Assembly (NCBI GenBank): GCA_903889565.1 | Contig: CAISYC010000073.1 | Location: 1-64,000, forward strand | Source of the DNA: an uncultured beta proteobacterium | GTDB taxonomy: Bacteria > Pseudomonadota > Gammaproteobacteria > Burkholderiales > SG8-41 | Length of the DNA stretch: 64,000 nt | Direction: 5' to 3' | Part shown: positions 36,308 through 46,167 of the stretch, in pieces | Layout: each line of letters opens with the position of its first letter | Numbering within the stretch: position 1 is the first letter of the stretch | Notes under the pieces: generated by a model | What the model was told of the DNA's origin: nothing | Seen by the model: the letters and a program-made list of their open reading frames with translations, nothing else | Databases searched by the model: none | Position numbers and translations under genes: made by a program

Positions 36308-37185
36308 CCGGCATTTCGCTTGGCTTTGCGCTCGACCCCTTGTCGGTTCCACTGGACAAAATTCTACCTTCAAGAAAATTGCCGGAGGGACTCGACATAT
36401 CGAGAAAGTTCAAACAAATTCGCTCGTCCATTGCAGAGATAGGTCTGATCGAGCCGCTGTCGGTCACGCCGGCCATCAAAAAATCCGGCCAGCACATGCT
36501 TCTCGACGGCCACATTCGGCTGATTGCCCTGCGTGACATTGGCTTCGCCGAGGCACCGTGTCTCGTCGCTACCGACGATGAGGGGTACACCTACAACAAC
36601 CGGATCAACCGGCTTTCGACCATCCAGGAGCATTACATGATTCGCCGCGCCATCGAGCGCGGCGTCTCTCCGGAGCGCCTGGCTAAAGTACTCAGCGTCG
36701 ACGTAAGCTCCATCACCAAGAAGATGAAGCTTCTGGACGGGATTTGCGCCGAGGCCACCGAACTCTTGAAGGATCGGCAGTTCTCGCCAGAGATTTCACG
36801 TGTAATACGAAAGATGAATCCGACTCGGCAAATCGAGTGCGTTGAACTGATGGTTTCGGCCAACAACCTGTCTGTCTCTTACGCTGAGGCTATGCTCGTG
36901 GCTACCCCCGCTGAATTGCTGGTGGACGGCAAGAAGCCACAAAAGCTGACTGGCGTGACTCAGGAACAGATGGCGAAAATGGAACGCGAAATGGCAAACC
37001 TGCAGGGGCAATACAAGATGGTCGAGCAAACGTACGGGCAAGATGTCCTGAACCTCGTACTCGCCCGCGGGTACCTCGCCAAATTGCTGGAAAACAAACA
37101 CGTCGCGCGCTATCTCAAACAGCGACAGCCAGAGGTGTTGGTTGAATTCGAAACCATCGTCCAAACTGTGTCATTAGAAAAATAG
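36304..37185 (+). CDS. ParB/RepB-like protein 2
   Basis: 293 residues. It has a ParB-like N-terminus (IRSSIAEIGLIEPLSVTP, LLDGHIRLIALRDIG) and an HTH (SPERLAKVLSVDVSSITKKMKLL), followed by a RepB-type C-terminal region with coiled-coil character (EQMAKMEREMANLQGQYKMVEQ). It overlaps the first ParB gene by ATGA. The two are only distantly alike, so they probably form a heteromeric partner set for the recombinase rather than a classical partition pair. Confidence 0.82.
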   Translation: MTGISLGFALDPLSVPLDKILPSRKLPEGLDISRKFKQIRSSIAEIGLIEPLSVTPAIKKSGQHMLLDGHIRLIALRDIGFAEAPCLVATDDEGYTYNNRINRLSTIQEHYMIRRAIERGVSPERLAKVLSVDVSSITKKMKLLDGICAEATELLKDRQFSPEISRVIRKMNPTRQIECVELMVSANNLSVSYAEAMLVATPAELLVDGKKPQKLTGVTQEQMAKMEREMANLQGQYKMVEQTYGQDVLNLVLARGYLAKLLENKHVARYLKQRQPEVLVEFETIVQTVSLEK

Positions 37186-37583
37186 CTGTTCTCGGCACAC
37201 GTGGTGTAATTGGTTGGGCGTTCTAACTTAGAGCTTTCTGAGCCGTACAAGCAAACGCAATGCGAAGCGCTGGGATACCCGCAAGGGATTGCCATCCCCT
37301 TCTCCGCCGCTTTGATTTCCCTTGACAGCGGCATATCCCCAAATGACCATAGACTGGGGATCTGGAAACCATGCTGGAAGTCGAGTGTAATCAATTTTCA
37401 GCCGCAGGCGACTTTATGGGGGCTTTCTTGCTTCTACAATTTGTGACCTGAAAAACTCGGCGCATAATAGCCGAGCTCTTCACGACGTATAAGTCAAAAA
37501 ATGGTCAAAGTTCGGCAAAACATATCTCAAGTAAATAGCAGCGGCATCGAGCCATTGCGCCGTGATGGTTATAGGGGGCTGTG
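37186..37583 (+). other. Upstream region of the nine-gene defence-like operon
   Basis: No gene is seen. A TTGACA at 37322-37327 with a weak -10 17 bases on is a possible promoter. A 6-bp hairpin (CTCGGC/GCCGAG, 37456-37475) lies in the presumed leader. The operon's first start has GGGGG just before it. Confidence 0.35.
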
Positions 37584-40500
37584 ATGATTGTTTTTCAGAC
37601 GCACTCCCGCATCGTCTCGGATTACGCAACTTATATCCGCAGCTTCCTCAAAATCGCTGATCCGGCTATTCGGGCGACGGTCGAAGGCGAGTTGGAGAAA
37701 GGCAAGTTGTGGCCAGAGCCGCTGTTGCAGTTCAATCCGTCATTCAAGATGTTTGGCAGCCTGGAAGATCTTGCTAAGGCGGGGAAGTTACACCCGGATA
37801 TTCGCGATATCTTCAAGGGTTATACGCTCTATCAACATCAGGTTCAGGCGATTGAGTTAGGAACTGCGGGCCGGGATTTCGTAGTTACCTCTGGCACAGG
37901 GTCGGGTAAATCACTCACTTACATCGGCTCGATCTTTCATCACCTACTTTCAAATCCTGGCGCTCGCGGAGTGGTCGCCGTCGCCGTGTATCCGATGAAT
38001 GCGCTAATCAACTCACAGTTCGATGAGTTCACGCGCTACAAGAAAAACTACGAGGATTCTACCGGCCAGACATTTCCTATCTCGTTTGGTCAGTATACGG
38101 GGCAGGAGAAGGAGGAGGCGCGCCAGAAGATGCGTGAGAATCCTCCACAAATTCTCCTGACGAACTACATGATGCTGGAGTTGTTGCTTACCCGGTTGAG
38201 GGAGCGCTCCATTCGCGACGGCATTTACGAGAATCTGCGCTTTCTCGTATTTGATGAACTTCATACCTATCGAGGACGGCAGGGCGCAGACGTTGCGATG
38301 TTGGTGCGTCGCATTCGCGCGCGCTGTGCGAATCCGGTGGTTTGTATTGGTACATCTGCCACCATGGTGTCAGTTGGTTCCCTTTCGGCGCAGCGGTCTG
38401 AAGTTGCCAAGGTGGCGAGTAAACTTTTCGGGAAGCCTTTTGTTCCTGAACAAGTTGTAAACGAAACGCTTGATCGATCTCTTGCGTATACCGGTACGCC
38501 TCCATCGGCCGCTGTGCTTGCCGCAGCTATCGCTGCAGGAGTTGATCCAAGCGAAGATCCGGCGAAACTTAAGGCGCACGCCGTCGCAGTTTGGCTTGAA
38601 AACGAAGTCGCGCTGGAGTCGCGCGATGGCATTCTTGTTCGCCGCAAGCCCCAGCGGATGACTGAGATTATCGCTGGGCTTGCGCGTGCCTCAAATCAGT
38701 CTGATTCGACATGTCGACAATTTCTTGAACAATTATTGCAGTGGATTAGTGCCGCGAACCAGAAGCTGCAGGACGCTGGGGAGCGTTACACGCTTTTGCC
38801 ATATAAATTGCACCAGTTCATTTCTCAGACAGGCTCGGTTTATACAACACTCGATCAAGACGAAAATCGGTTTATCACGCTCGAGCCCGGCGTCTATAAG
38901 CAAGATGAAGAAGATAAAAAACCGATCTTCCCCAATGTCTTTAGCAGGGCGACTGGCCATGCATTCATTTGTGTCTCGCGTGCAAGCGATCGTCTTGAGC
39001 CTCGTGAGTTTCGTGAAAGTTCCGACGACGATGAAGATGTTACAGACGGCTATCTGATTATTGGCGAGGACGTTTGGGATCCGTTGGAGGACAGTGAGCT
39101 TCTGCCGGACGCGTGGTTGCGCAGGACAAAAAGCGGGACTGTCCCGGACAGCAAAAAGAAAGCGTTTTTCCCAATAAAACTCTTTTTTGATGAATTGGGG
39201 AACTGTTCTGAAACCAAGCCTCTCAAGTGGTGGGGCTGGTTCATGCGCGCCCCATTGTTGTTCGACCCGACAGGCGGCGTTTTCTACGATACAAAGACAA
39301 ACGAAGGAACCAAATTAACCAAGCTTGGAAGCGAGGGCAGGAGCACGTCGACGACGATTACTGCATTTTCGATACTCAATCGACTCGACGATTCCGGTTT
39401 CGCGCAAGCAGATCAAAAACTTTTGAGCTTTACCGACAATCGGCAGGATGCCGCGCTGCAGGCCGGGCATTTCAACGATTTCGTTCAGGTAGTTCGACTT
39501 CGGGCCGGTATACACAAGGCGTTGCAGCAGGCTGCAGTGGGCCACCTTACCTTCGCGACTATTGGCGAGGCAGTGTTCAATGCTCTCGGGCTTCCCTTTC
39601 TGGATTATGCGAATCGAAATGAGGAACCAGCTCTGGCGCCAGTCAGGCGTAACTACGAACAGTGTCTTCAGACCTATCTTGTTTATCGCGCGATTGCCGA
39701 TTTGAGGCGCAGCTGGCGCATCGTATTGCCGAATCTGGAACAGTGCGCACTTCTCTCCGTTGAATATACGGATTTAGATGAAATCGCCGCGGCGGACGCG
39801 TTTTGGAGTGGCACGCCGATTCTTGCTGACCTGAAACCGGAAGACCGTAAAGAGTTTATCGGCACGATCCTCGATTTCTTTCGTCTTGAATACGCTATTC
39901 ATAGCGAAAATTACCTCACCCAATCCAAGATCAAGGAAAACGAAAAACAGTTCCGTGAGCTGTTGCGTTCTCCGTGGACGCTAGATAGAAACGAGGAGCT
40001 GCGAGAGCCTTTTTTTATTCGATACGACACTCTCCCGCGCGCTGCAAAAGTTTTCACAAAAAGCATGGGGCCGGTTAGTTCGCTTGGGAAGTACATTAAA
40101 TTATACGTTCGTCAGCACGAGATCGATCTCGACTTGAAGGGGGGGGCTTACCGCACCTTCATTCTTCAGGTCATGAAAAAGCTTGAGCAGGCGGACTACC
40201 TGAAGTCACAGCCGGCCAGGAATGAAAAGAACGAAGAGGTTCCGTTATATCGATTGCGACTAGAAAAGATAATCTGGAAGGCGGGCGATGAGAAATCCGT
40301 AAAGGCGGATGTAATTAAGCGGCGTTCATACAAAGAACAGGCGCCGCGCCCAAATGAGTTTTTCCAAAATCTTTACAAACGCGACTTTGCCAAAATGAAG
40401 CGCCTGCGTGGTGAGGATCACACGGGTCAATTGAATACGGATCAGCGCATTGATCGGGAGAATAAGTTTCGCGAAGGGGAAATTAGCGCTCTGTTTTGTT

Positions 40501-42701
40501 CGCCGACCATGGAGCTGGGCATTGATATACGCAATTTGAGCGTAGTGCACATGCGCAACGCGCCGCCAAACCCGTCAAATTATGCGCAACGATCCGGGCG
40601 GGCCGGTCGTAGCGGGCAAGCGGCGTTGGTTTTTACCTATTGTTCGAGTTATTCGCCACACGACCGCCATTACTTTAATGACCAGGAATCGCTGGTTGCT
40701 GGCGCGGTCATAGCGCCGAGGCTTGATCTCTGTAACCGGGAATTACTGGCCTCCCATCTCAACGCGTTGGTAGTTTCGGAGATCGGCTTGCCAGGGCTTG
40801 ATGACGTAGGGGTGGCGAAACCGTCGATCATGCGCCTCGTAATCGACGATAACGACAAGCTTCCGATTTCACCAAGTGTACGTGCAGGCCTCGAAATCTC
40901 CCCATCCCAATATGACAGTTTGAAGAGCACTTTCAAAAGGGTTATCAGGGATTTTGCGCCAGAGCTCGAGGGCAAGGCCTCGATGTGGTACTCCGATCAA
41001 TGGATTGAACAAAATCTTGGCAAGATTGCAGATCATCTTGATGATGCGCTTGTCCGCTGGCGCAGGCTTTATAGATCGGCACGATCGATTCTCACGCGCG
41101 CGACGCAAAAAATTGAGAGTGGTACGCTGAGTCTTACAAGCGATGAATATCGCAAGCACAAGCGGAATCAGGACCAGGCCACGCGTCAACTGGACCTCCT
41201 CCGGAACGACCTCAAGGGAAGGTCAACGGAGCTTTCGGAGTTTTATCCCTATCGCTATTTCGCTTCTGAGGGATTTCTTCCGGGCTACAACTTTACGCGG
41301 CTACCGCTCCGTGTCTTCCTGCCGACGAGTGACTCTTCCGGCGAGTTTGTTTCTCGTCCCCGGTCAATCGCTCTGCGCGAATTCGGTCCGATGAATATTA
41401 TTTACCACAACGGCCGCAAATACCGTGTCTGCCAGCTCGTGGTGCAAGATGCCGAATCTACGCTAACCGAAGCAAAGATCAGCACGAAGGCTGGCTACTT
41501 TCTCCCGATGGATCAAAAGGATCTCGAAATTTGCCCATTCTCCGGCCTCAATCTCGGAGATCAGGCGAACAAAGAGCATCTCTACGACCTTATGGAGATG
41601 GCGGAGTCACGCGCCGAGGAAATTGACCGCATCTCCTGTGAGGAGGAAGAACGGGTGTCCCGAGGATATGACATCAGTACTTATTTCTCAGTGGATGGCG
41701 GTCATCTTGGGCGGGTGCGAAAGGCGATAGCGCGGACCAGCGAGAATGCCTTGCTAAATCTTCGCTACGTTCCGGCGGCAAGGCTGGTGCATGTCAATTA
41801 CCAGTGGCGCTCACAAAAGACAGAGGGTTTTCCCATGGGGTTGATCTCCGGGGACTGGCGCAGCTCAATGCCGGAACCCGATAGCAATCTCAATGAGGAA
41901 TTTCGACTGGTCAAATTGTGGACGTCTAATCTTGCGGACGCGCTTTACATAGAACCAATCCAACCACTTGGTTTGAAACCTGATGGAGTGGTGACGCTTC
42001 AGCATGCGCTCAAGCGCGCCATCGAAGGTGTTTTTCAGGTGGAGCCAAACGAGATTGGTGTTGTTGCTGTGGGCAATCCGGAGATGCCCAACATTTTACT
42101 TTACGAGGCCGCGGAAGGCAGTCTCGGAATTTTGTCTCAATTTGTTGAGGATGTGCAGGTCTTTCGCAAGGTCATAGAGCAGGCGATCAAGCTTTGTCGG
42201 TATGACGATGAGGAATACAAAGGGCCGGCAACGTATGATGACTTGCTGAGTTATTACAACCAACGCGATCACAAGATCATTGATCGGCATCTGATCAAAG
42301 ACGCGCTGGAAAAATTGCTTGTTTGTGATGTCGAGATACAGGCAAATCCGAATTTCAAGAATTACGAGGATCATTATCAGACGCTGCTGCGAGGGCTTGA
42401 CCCAACGTCCTCCACCGAACGAAAGTTTATCGAATACCTGTATCAGAATGGCTTGCGCCTGCCGGATGCGGCGCAAAAACGGGTGGAGGATTTATACGTC
42501 CAGCCGGATTTTTACTATGAGCCGCGTATCTGGGTTTTTTGCGACGGCACCCCTCATGACGAGGCGAGGGTGATGGAAGACGATCGCGTGAAGCGGCAAG
42601 CGATCATCGCGCGTGGCGACGAGGTGTGGGTCTACTACTACAAGGACAGCCTCGCGGAAAAGGTTGCCGCGCGGCCTGATATTTTCAGGAAAGTGCGATG
42701 A
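37584..42701 (+). CDS. Giant DEAD-box helicase with DUF1998-like region and nuclease-like C-terminus
   Basis: 1705 residues. Motif I is TSGTGSGKS (about 102-110) and motif II is VFDELHTYRG (about 222). After a long insert, LFCSPTMELGID and QRSGRAGR (about 1000) complete the SF2 core. Residues about 1200-1560 carry the pattern of DUF1998/MZB proteins, with LPGYNFTRLPLR and ILLYEAAEGSLGIL. The last 90 residues (DFYYEPRIWVFCDGTPHDE...DDRVKRQAIIARGDEVWVYYY) look like a Vsr/PD-(D/E)XK-type nuclease. It is like DrmA plus DrmB of DISARM, or DruE of Druantia, in one chain. Start ATG 37584 is preferred over GTG 37581. Its stop overlaps the next gene. Confidence 0.85.
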   Translation: MIVFQTHSRIVSDYATYIRSFLKIADPAIRATVEGELEKGKLWPEPLLQFNPSFKMFGSLEDLAKAGKLHPDIRDIFKGYTLYQHQVQAIELGTAGRDFVVTSGTGSGKSLTYIGSIFHHLLSNPGARGVVAVAVYPMNALINSQFDEFTRYKKNYEDSTGQTFPISFGQYTGQEKEEARQKMRENPPQILLTNYMMLELLLTRLRERSIRDGIYENLRFLVFDELHTYRGRQGADVAMLVRRIRARCANPVVCIGTSATMVSVGSLSAQRSEVAKVASKLFGKPFVPEQVVNETLDRSLAYTGTPPSAAVLAAAIAAGVDPSEDPAKLKAHAVAVWLENEVALESRDGILVRRKPQRMTEIIAGLARASNQSDSTCRQFLEQLLQWISAANQKLQDAGERYTLLPYKLHQFISQTGSVYTTLDQDENRFITLEPGVYKQDEEDKKPIFPNVFSRATGHAFICVSRASDRLEPREFRESSDDDEDVTDGYLIIGEDVWDPLEDSELLPDAWLRRTKSGTVPDSKKKAFFPIKLFFDELGNCSETKPLKWWGWFMRAPLLFDPTGGVFYDTKTNEGTKLTKLGSEGRSTSTTITAFSILNRLDDSGFAQADQKLLSFTDNRQDAALQAGHFNDFVQVVRLRAGIHKALQQAAVGHLTFATIGEAVFNALGLPFLDYANRNEEPALAPVRRNYEQCLQTYLVYRAIADLRRSWRIVLPNLEQCALLSVEYTDLDEIAAADAFWSGTPILADLKPEDRKEFIGTILDFFRLEYAIHSENYLTQSKIKENEKQFRELLRSPWTLDRNEELREPFFIRYDTLPRAAKVFTKSMGPVSSLGKYIKLYVRQHEIDLDLKGGAYRTFILQVMKKLEQADYLKSQPARNEKNEEVPLYRLRLEKIIWKAGDEKSVKADVIKRRSYKEQAPRPNEFFQNLYKRDFAKMKRLRGEDHTGQLNTDQRIDRENKFREGEISALFCSPTMELGIDIRNLSVVHMRNAPPNPSNYAQRSGRAGRSGQAALVFTYCSSYSPHDRHYFNDQESLVAGAVIAPRLDLCNRELLASHLNALVVSEIGLPGLDDVGVAKPSIMRLVIDDNDKLPISPSVRAGLEISPSQYDSLKSTFKRVIRDFAPELEGKASMWYSDQWIEQNLGKIADHLDDALVRWRRLYRSARSILTRATQKIESGTLSLTSDEYRKHKRNQDQATRQLDLLRNDLKGRSTELSEFYPYRYFASEGFLPGYNFTRLPLRVFLPTSDSSGEFVSRPRSIALREFGPMNIIYHNGRKYRVCQLVVQDAESTLTEAKISTKAGYFLPMDQKDLEICPFSGLNLGDQANKEHLYDLMEMAESRAEEIDRISCEEEERVSRGYDISTYFSVDGGHLGRVRKAIARTSENALLNLRYVPAARLVHVNYQWRSQKTEGFPMGLISGDWRSSMPEPDSNLNEEFRLVKLWTSNLADALYIEPIQPLGLKPDGVVTLQHALKRAIEGVFQVEPNEIGVVAVGNPEMPNILLYEAAEGSLGILSQFVEDVQVFRKVIEQAIKLCRYDDEEYKGPATYDDLLSYYNQRDHKIIDRHLIKDALEKLLVCDVEIQANPNFKNYEDHYQTLLRGLDPTSSTERKFIEYLYQNGLRLPDAAQKRVEDLYVQPDFYYEPRIWVFCDGTPHDEARVMEDDRVKRQAIIARGDEVWVYYYKDSLAEKVAARPDIFRKVR

Positions 42702-45565
42702 CTGTCCAGTTGCAACCCGGCAAACTTGTCTCGCTACGCGGGCGAGACTGGATCGTGCTTCCATCCGACGATAAGGATTTGCTCGTCATCAAGCCGCTGG
42801 GTGGATCGGACGACGAGATTGCAGGCATCTACCTACCGCTTGCAATAGAGTCTGACCAGCCGACGGACGCCCGCTTTGACAAGCCAACCAGTGCGGACTT
42901 GGGGGACATCAGCACCGCCCGTCTGCTTTACGATTCCGCTCGCCTTGCCTTTCGCAATGGAGCTGGACCGTTTCGTGCGCTTGCCAAGCTATCTTTCCGG
43001 CCGCGTTCCTATCAGATGGTGCCCCTCATCATGGCACTGCGTCTGGATACGGTGCGCCTGCTGATCGCAGATGACGTGGGGGTCGGAAAGACCGTCGAAT
43101 CGCTGCTCATCGTCAAGGAGTTGCTGGAGCGCCGCAAGATTCGGCGCTTTGCAGTAGTTTGCCTGCCGCATCTTTGCGAACAGTGGCAGGAGGAGATCCG
43201 CGCCAAACTTGATCTTGAAGCCGTCATCATTCGTTCCAATACCCAAGCACGTCTCGATCGGCAGATTCAAGGCGACACTAGCGTCTACGACTACTATCCT
43301 TATCAGGTCATCAGCATTGATTTCATCAAGTCCGAAGCGCGGCGCGATGTTTTCATTGAGCAATGCCCGGAGATGGTAATTGTCGATGAAACCCACGCGT
43401 GTGCGCGTCCAACCGGCGCATCCAACAGTCAGCAGCAGCGCTATCACCTCGTTAGCCGTATCGCTGCAAAACCAGGGCAGCACCTTATCATGCTTACCGC
43501 GACGCCCCACAGCGGCAAGCCGGAAGAGTTCCATTCACTGCTCGGCTTGATCAAGCCTGAATTTGAAGCCATCGATCTGCCCAATGCCACACAAAATCAG
43601 CGTCGTGAATTGGCACGGTTCTTCGTGCAGCGTAAGCGGGCCGACGTCGAAAAATGGATGGGGGAGGACACGCCGTTTCCGGAGCGCGAAGCATTTGAAT
43701 GGCCATACGATTTGTCAAAAGGCTATGCGCAGTTTTTCGAAGAAATAATCGATTTCGCCCGCAAACTGATTTCGGCAGCACCGGGGCGAGACCGTCAACA
43801 GCGCGTTCAATACTGGACGGCACTGGCCCTTCTGCGCGGGGTAATGTCCAGCCCCAAAGCCGGTATTGAGATGCTCAACACGCGGTTATCGAATCTCGCG
43901 GGCGCGGCTACCGACGACGGCGAGATCGCGGCTGCAGAGCGGGACGAACCCGCGGAAAACCCCGTTGGCGATACCGAGTTTGGTTTTGAAGGTGATTTTG
44001 CACCGACGCAGGTTTTGGAGCGCAACGACTGGACCGAAAACCAGCGCCGCCAGCTTCGCTATTTTGCGCAACAGTTAGAGCAACTGGTCGGTAGCAAGAA
44101 CGATCTCAAGCTCGCTTCCGCCGAATTGATCTTGGAGGATTGGCTCGCTAGTGGGTTTAACCCGGTTATTTTTTGCCGCTACATTGCCACCGCAAATTAT
44201 ATTGGCGAACAACTCGCGCCCGCACTGAAGAAAAAATATCCAAAAATTGATGTGCAGGTCATTACCAGCGAAATGCCCGATGAGTTGCGCAAGGCGCGCA
44301 TCAGTGAAATGGGCAAAGCGCCAATGCGGGTGCTTATTGCCAGCGATTGTCTCAGCGAAGGCATTAACCTGCAGGAACATTTCACTGGCGTGCTGCACTA
44401 TGACCTGCCTTGGAATCCAAATCGCCTTGAGCAGCGGGAGGGCAGGGTAGATCGCTACGGACAATTGGCCGATAAAGTAAAAGCTTGCCTGCTCTATGGC
44501 GCGGATAACCCAATCGACGGCATTGTGCTGGATGTCTTGCTACGCAAGGTCCGTGAAATTAAGCGTGCGACCGGGATCAACGTTCCGTTTCCAGAAGATT
44601 CGCAGAGCATCATCGACACCATCACCCAAGCCCTGTTATTGAATCCAAACCGTCAGATTGCAAAGAAACGCGACAAGCACCAGATTCAGTTCGACTTTGG
44701 CGAATTCGGCGAAGCCGCTACCGCAAAAGCCAATGTCACCCGCAAGCTGGATGAAGCCGCCGAACGCGAAAAAGCTTCACGTAGTATTTTTGCGCAGAAC
44801 ACGATCAAAGCGCAGGAGATCGAGGATGATCTGCGTGAAGTCGACGAAGCCATCGGCAATCCCAAGGCGGTGGAAGAATTCGTAACTTCCACGCTGAGCA
44901 ATCTGTTTGGTGTCCAGGTGACACAGGATCGCAAGGGTTGGCGCTTTGTGACCGGCAATCTGCCTCCGCAATTACGCGATCTGTTGCCTGCAGGCGACAC
45001 GGTCAAGATCAGCTTCCAGTCGCCTACGCCCGAGGGTTATCACTACGTTGGGCGCAACAATCGCTTCGTGGAGCAGCTTTGCCAGCTCATTATGGCCAAC
45101 ACTCTCTCGCAGGTGGACAGGCGCGCAGCACGTGCGGCGGTCATACGTACGAAGCAGGTAAAAATAAAGACGACCCTGTTGCTATTTCGTTGCCGCAATG
45201 TGATCGAGCAGAGTAAAGGCGGTCATCAGATCGTCGCGGAGGAAATGCTGCTTTGGGGATGGCGCGGTACTCCGCAGGAAAAGGAGTTCCTCGACCATGC
45301 CGAGGCGAAAAAATTGCTCGCTGAAGCAAGGGCATCATCTGACCTCTCGCCGCAGGCGCGCGCGAGCTTCCTCGACAACGAACTCAAACTCTTGATCGCT
45401 CTCGATGACGAATTCAGCGCAGTTGCCGAGCGTCAGTCCAAGAAGCTGGTTGAGGCGCATGAGAGGTTCAGCGGTTTGATGGACCGGCAGCACTTTCAGG
45501 TGGTCTATCCGGTTCTTCCAATGGACCTGCTGGGTCTTTACATATTGCTTCCGGACGCGGTTTGA
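42698..45565 (+). CDS. SNF2-family helicase of the defence-like operon
   Basis: 955 residues. An N-terminal beta-rich part (GKLVSLRGRDWIVLPSDD) precedes the SNF2 core. Motifs are ADDVGVGKT (about 124-132), VDETHACARP (motif II, about 229), MLTATPHSG (motif III), then ASDCLSEGINLQ and QREGRVDRYGQ (motif VI, about 579). It resembles the DrmD helicase of class 1 DISARM in layout, but I cannot claim orthology. It overlaps the upstream helicase stop by ATGA, so the two helicases are made together. Confidence 0.87.
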   Translation: MTVQLQPGKLVSLRGRDWIVLPSDDKDLLVIKPLGGSDDEIAGIYLPLAIESDQPTDARFDKPTSADLGDISTARLLYDSARLAFRNGAGPFRALAKLSFRPRSYQMVPLIMALRLDTVRLLIADDVGVGKTVESLLIVKELLERRKIRRFAVVCLPHLCEQWQEEIRAKLDLEAVIIRSNTQARLDRQIQGDTSVYDYYPYQVISIDFIKSEARRDVFIEQCPEMVIVDETHACARPTGASNSQQQRYHLVSRIAAKPGQHLIMLTATPHSGKPEEFHSLLGLIKPEFEAIDLPNATQNQRRELARFFVQRKRADVEKWMGEDTPFPEREAFEWPYDLSKGYAQFFEEIIDFARKLISAAPGRDRQQRVQYWTALALLRGVMSSPKAGIEMLNTRLSNLAGAATDDGEIAAAERDEPAENPVGDTEFGFEGDFAPTQVLERNDWTENQRRQLRYFAQQLEQLVGSKNDLKLASAELILEDWLASGFNPVIFCRYIATANYIGEQLAPALKKKYPKIDVQVITSEMPDELRKARISEMGKAPMRVLIASDCLSEGINLQEHFTGVLHYDLPWNPNRLEQREGRVDRYGQLADKVKACLLYGADNPIDGIVLDVLLRKVREIKRATGINVPFPEDSQSIIDTITQALLLNPNRQIAKKRDKHQIQFDFGEFGEAATAKANVTRKLDEAAEREKASRSIFAQNTIKAQEIEDDLREVDEAIGNPKAVEEFVTSTLSNLFGVQVTQDRKGWRFVTGNLPPQLRDLLPAGDTVKISFQSPTPEGYHYVGRNNRFVEQLCQLIMANTLSQVDRRAARAAVIRTKQVKIKTTLLLFRCRNVIEQSKGGHQIVAEEMLLWGWRGTPQEKEFLDHAEAKKLLAEARASSDLSPQARASFLDNELKLLIALDDEFSAVAERQSKKLVEAHERFSGLMDRQHFQVVYPVLPMDLLGLYILLPDAV

Positions 45566-45573
45566 GGAGCGAC

Positions 45574-46167
45574 GTGCTAATTCCAGTCGCTAATCTCGAC
45601 GCTCTTCGGCCCTTGCAAGCGCTGCCTGTAGTGGCAATCGATCTCGGCTTTTCCCGGGATCAGCGCTCCTGCGGTTTCGCATTTCGTGAGCCTGAATCGA
45701 CTTCGATCAAATCCACGAATCTGCGCTATCAGGAATGCGTGAAAACCACCGCCGAAACCCTTAGGGCTTTTGCGCAATCTGTTTTAATTATCGAGGCGCC
45801 GCTGTCAGGTGCTTTTGACGCAAAGGGCAATCCTCAGTCGAGGGGCGCGTTTGAGGGGGCGCCGAAACCGCGCTGGTGGAGTTTGCGTGCCGGTGCGGCA
45901 ATGGCATTGGCAGCCCAGTATTTCTTGCGCGATTTCTGCAAGCTTGCCTCGACAAATTCAAAGTATTTCCTTATCGAGGGCTTTGTGTCCGGCGTGGATT
46001 CTGGCAATCACATTGATGTGGCAGAACGCTTGCTCGGTGCGCTAGATAGTGCAAAGGGGGCGAGCTGGCAGCAACCTCAGGGCGCATCCCTCACTTCAAT
46101 TGTGGATTGGATCCAGCCCGGCACGGCTCATCCGAGTCCCATAGTCCTCATACCGATATCGCTATGA
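45574..46167 (+). CDS. DUF429-like protein with RNase H-type fold
   Basis: About 197 residues. VVAIDLGFSRDQRSCGFAF gives an Asp in a first strand (D23) and VLIIEAPLSGAFDAKG gives a Glu (E74). The spacing and sequence follow the DUF429/RNase H-fold predicted nucleases. Further on come PRWWSLRAGAAMALAAQYFLRDF and a conserved-looking EGFVSG. Start GTG 45574 has GAGGAG 4 bases before it; a TTG at 45562 overlaps the previous stop. It sits between the SNF2 and methyltransferase genes and ends in an ATGA overlap with the latter. A nuclease role is inferred. Confidence 0.6.
   Translation: MLIPVANLDALRPLQALPVVAIDLGFSRDQRSCGFAFREPESTSIKSTNLRYQECVKTTAETLRAFAQSVLIIEAPLSGAFDAKGNPQSRGAFEGAPKPRWWSLRAGAAMALAAQYFLRDFCKLASTNSKYFLIEGFVSGVDSGNHIDVAERLLGALDSAKGASWQQPQGASLTSIVDWIQPGTAHPSPIVLIPISL

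Larger units (their letters stand above)
33276..37185 (+). mobile_element. Serine recombinase-ParB mobile module
   Basis: Four + strand genes: Cys-rich DNA-binding-like protein, large serine recombinase and two ParB/RepB-like proteins, the last three joined by ATGA overlaps. No ParA ATPase is present. It looks like an integration or maintenance cassette distinct from the tyrosine-integrase module to its left. Confidence 0.6.

Noticed and set aside
35408-37185. Classical plasmid partition (parAB) locus
   Set aside because: No ParA/Walker-type ATPase is adjacent, so partition function is not supported.
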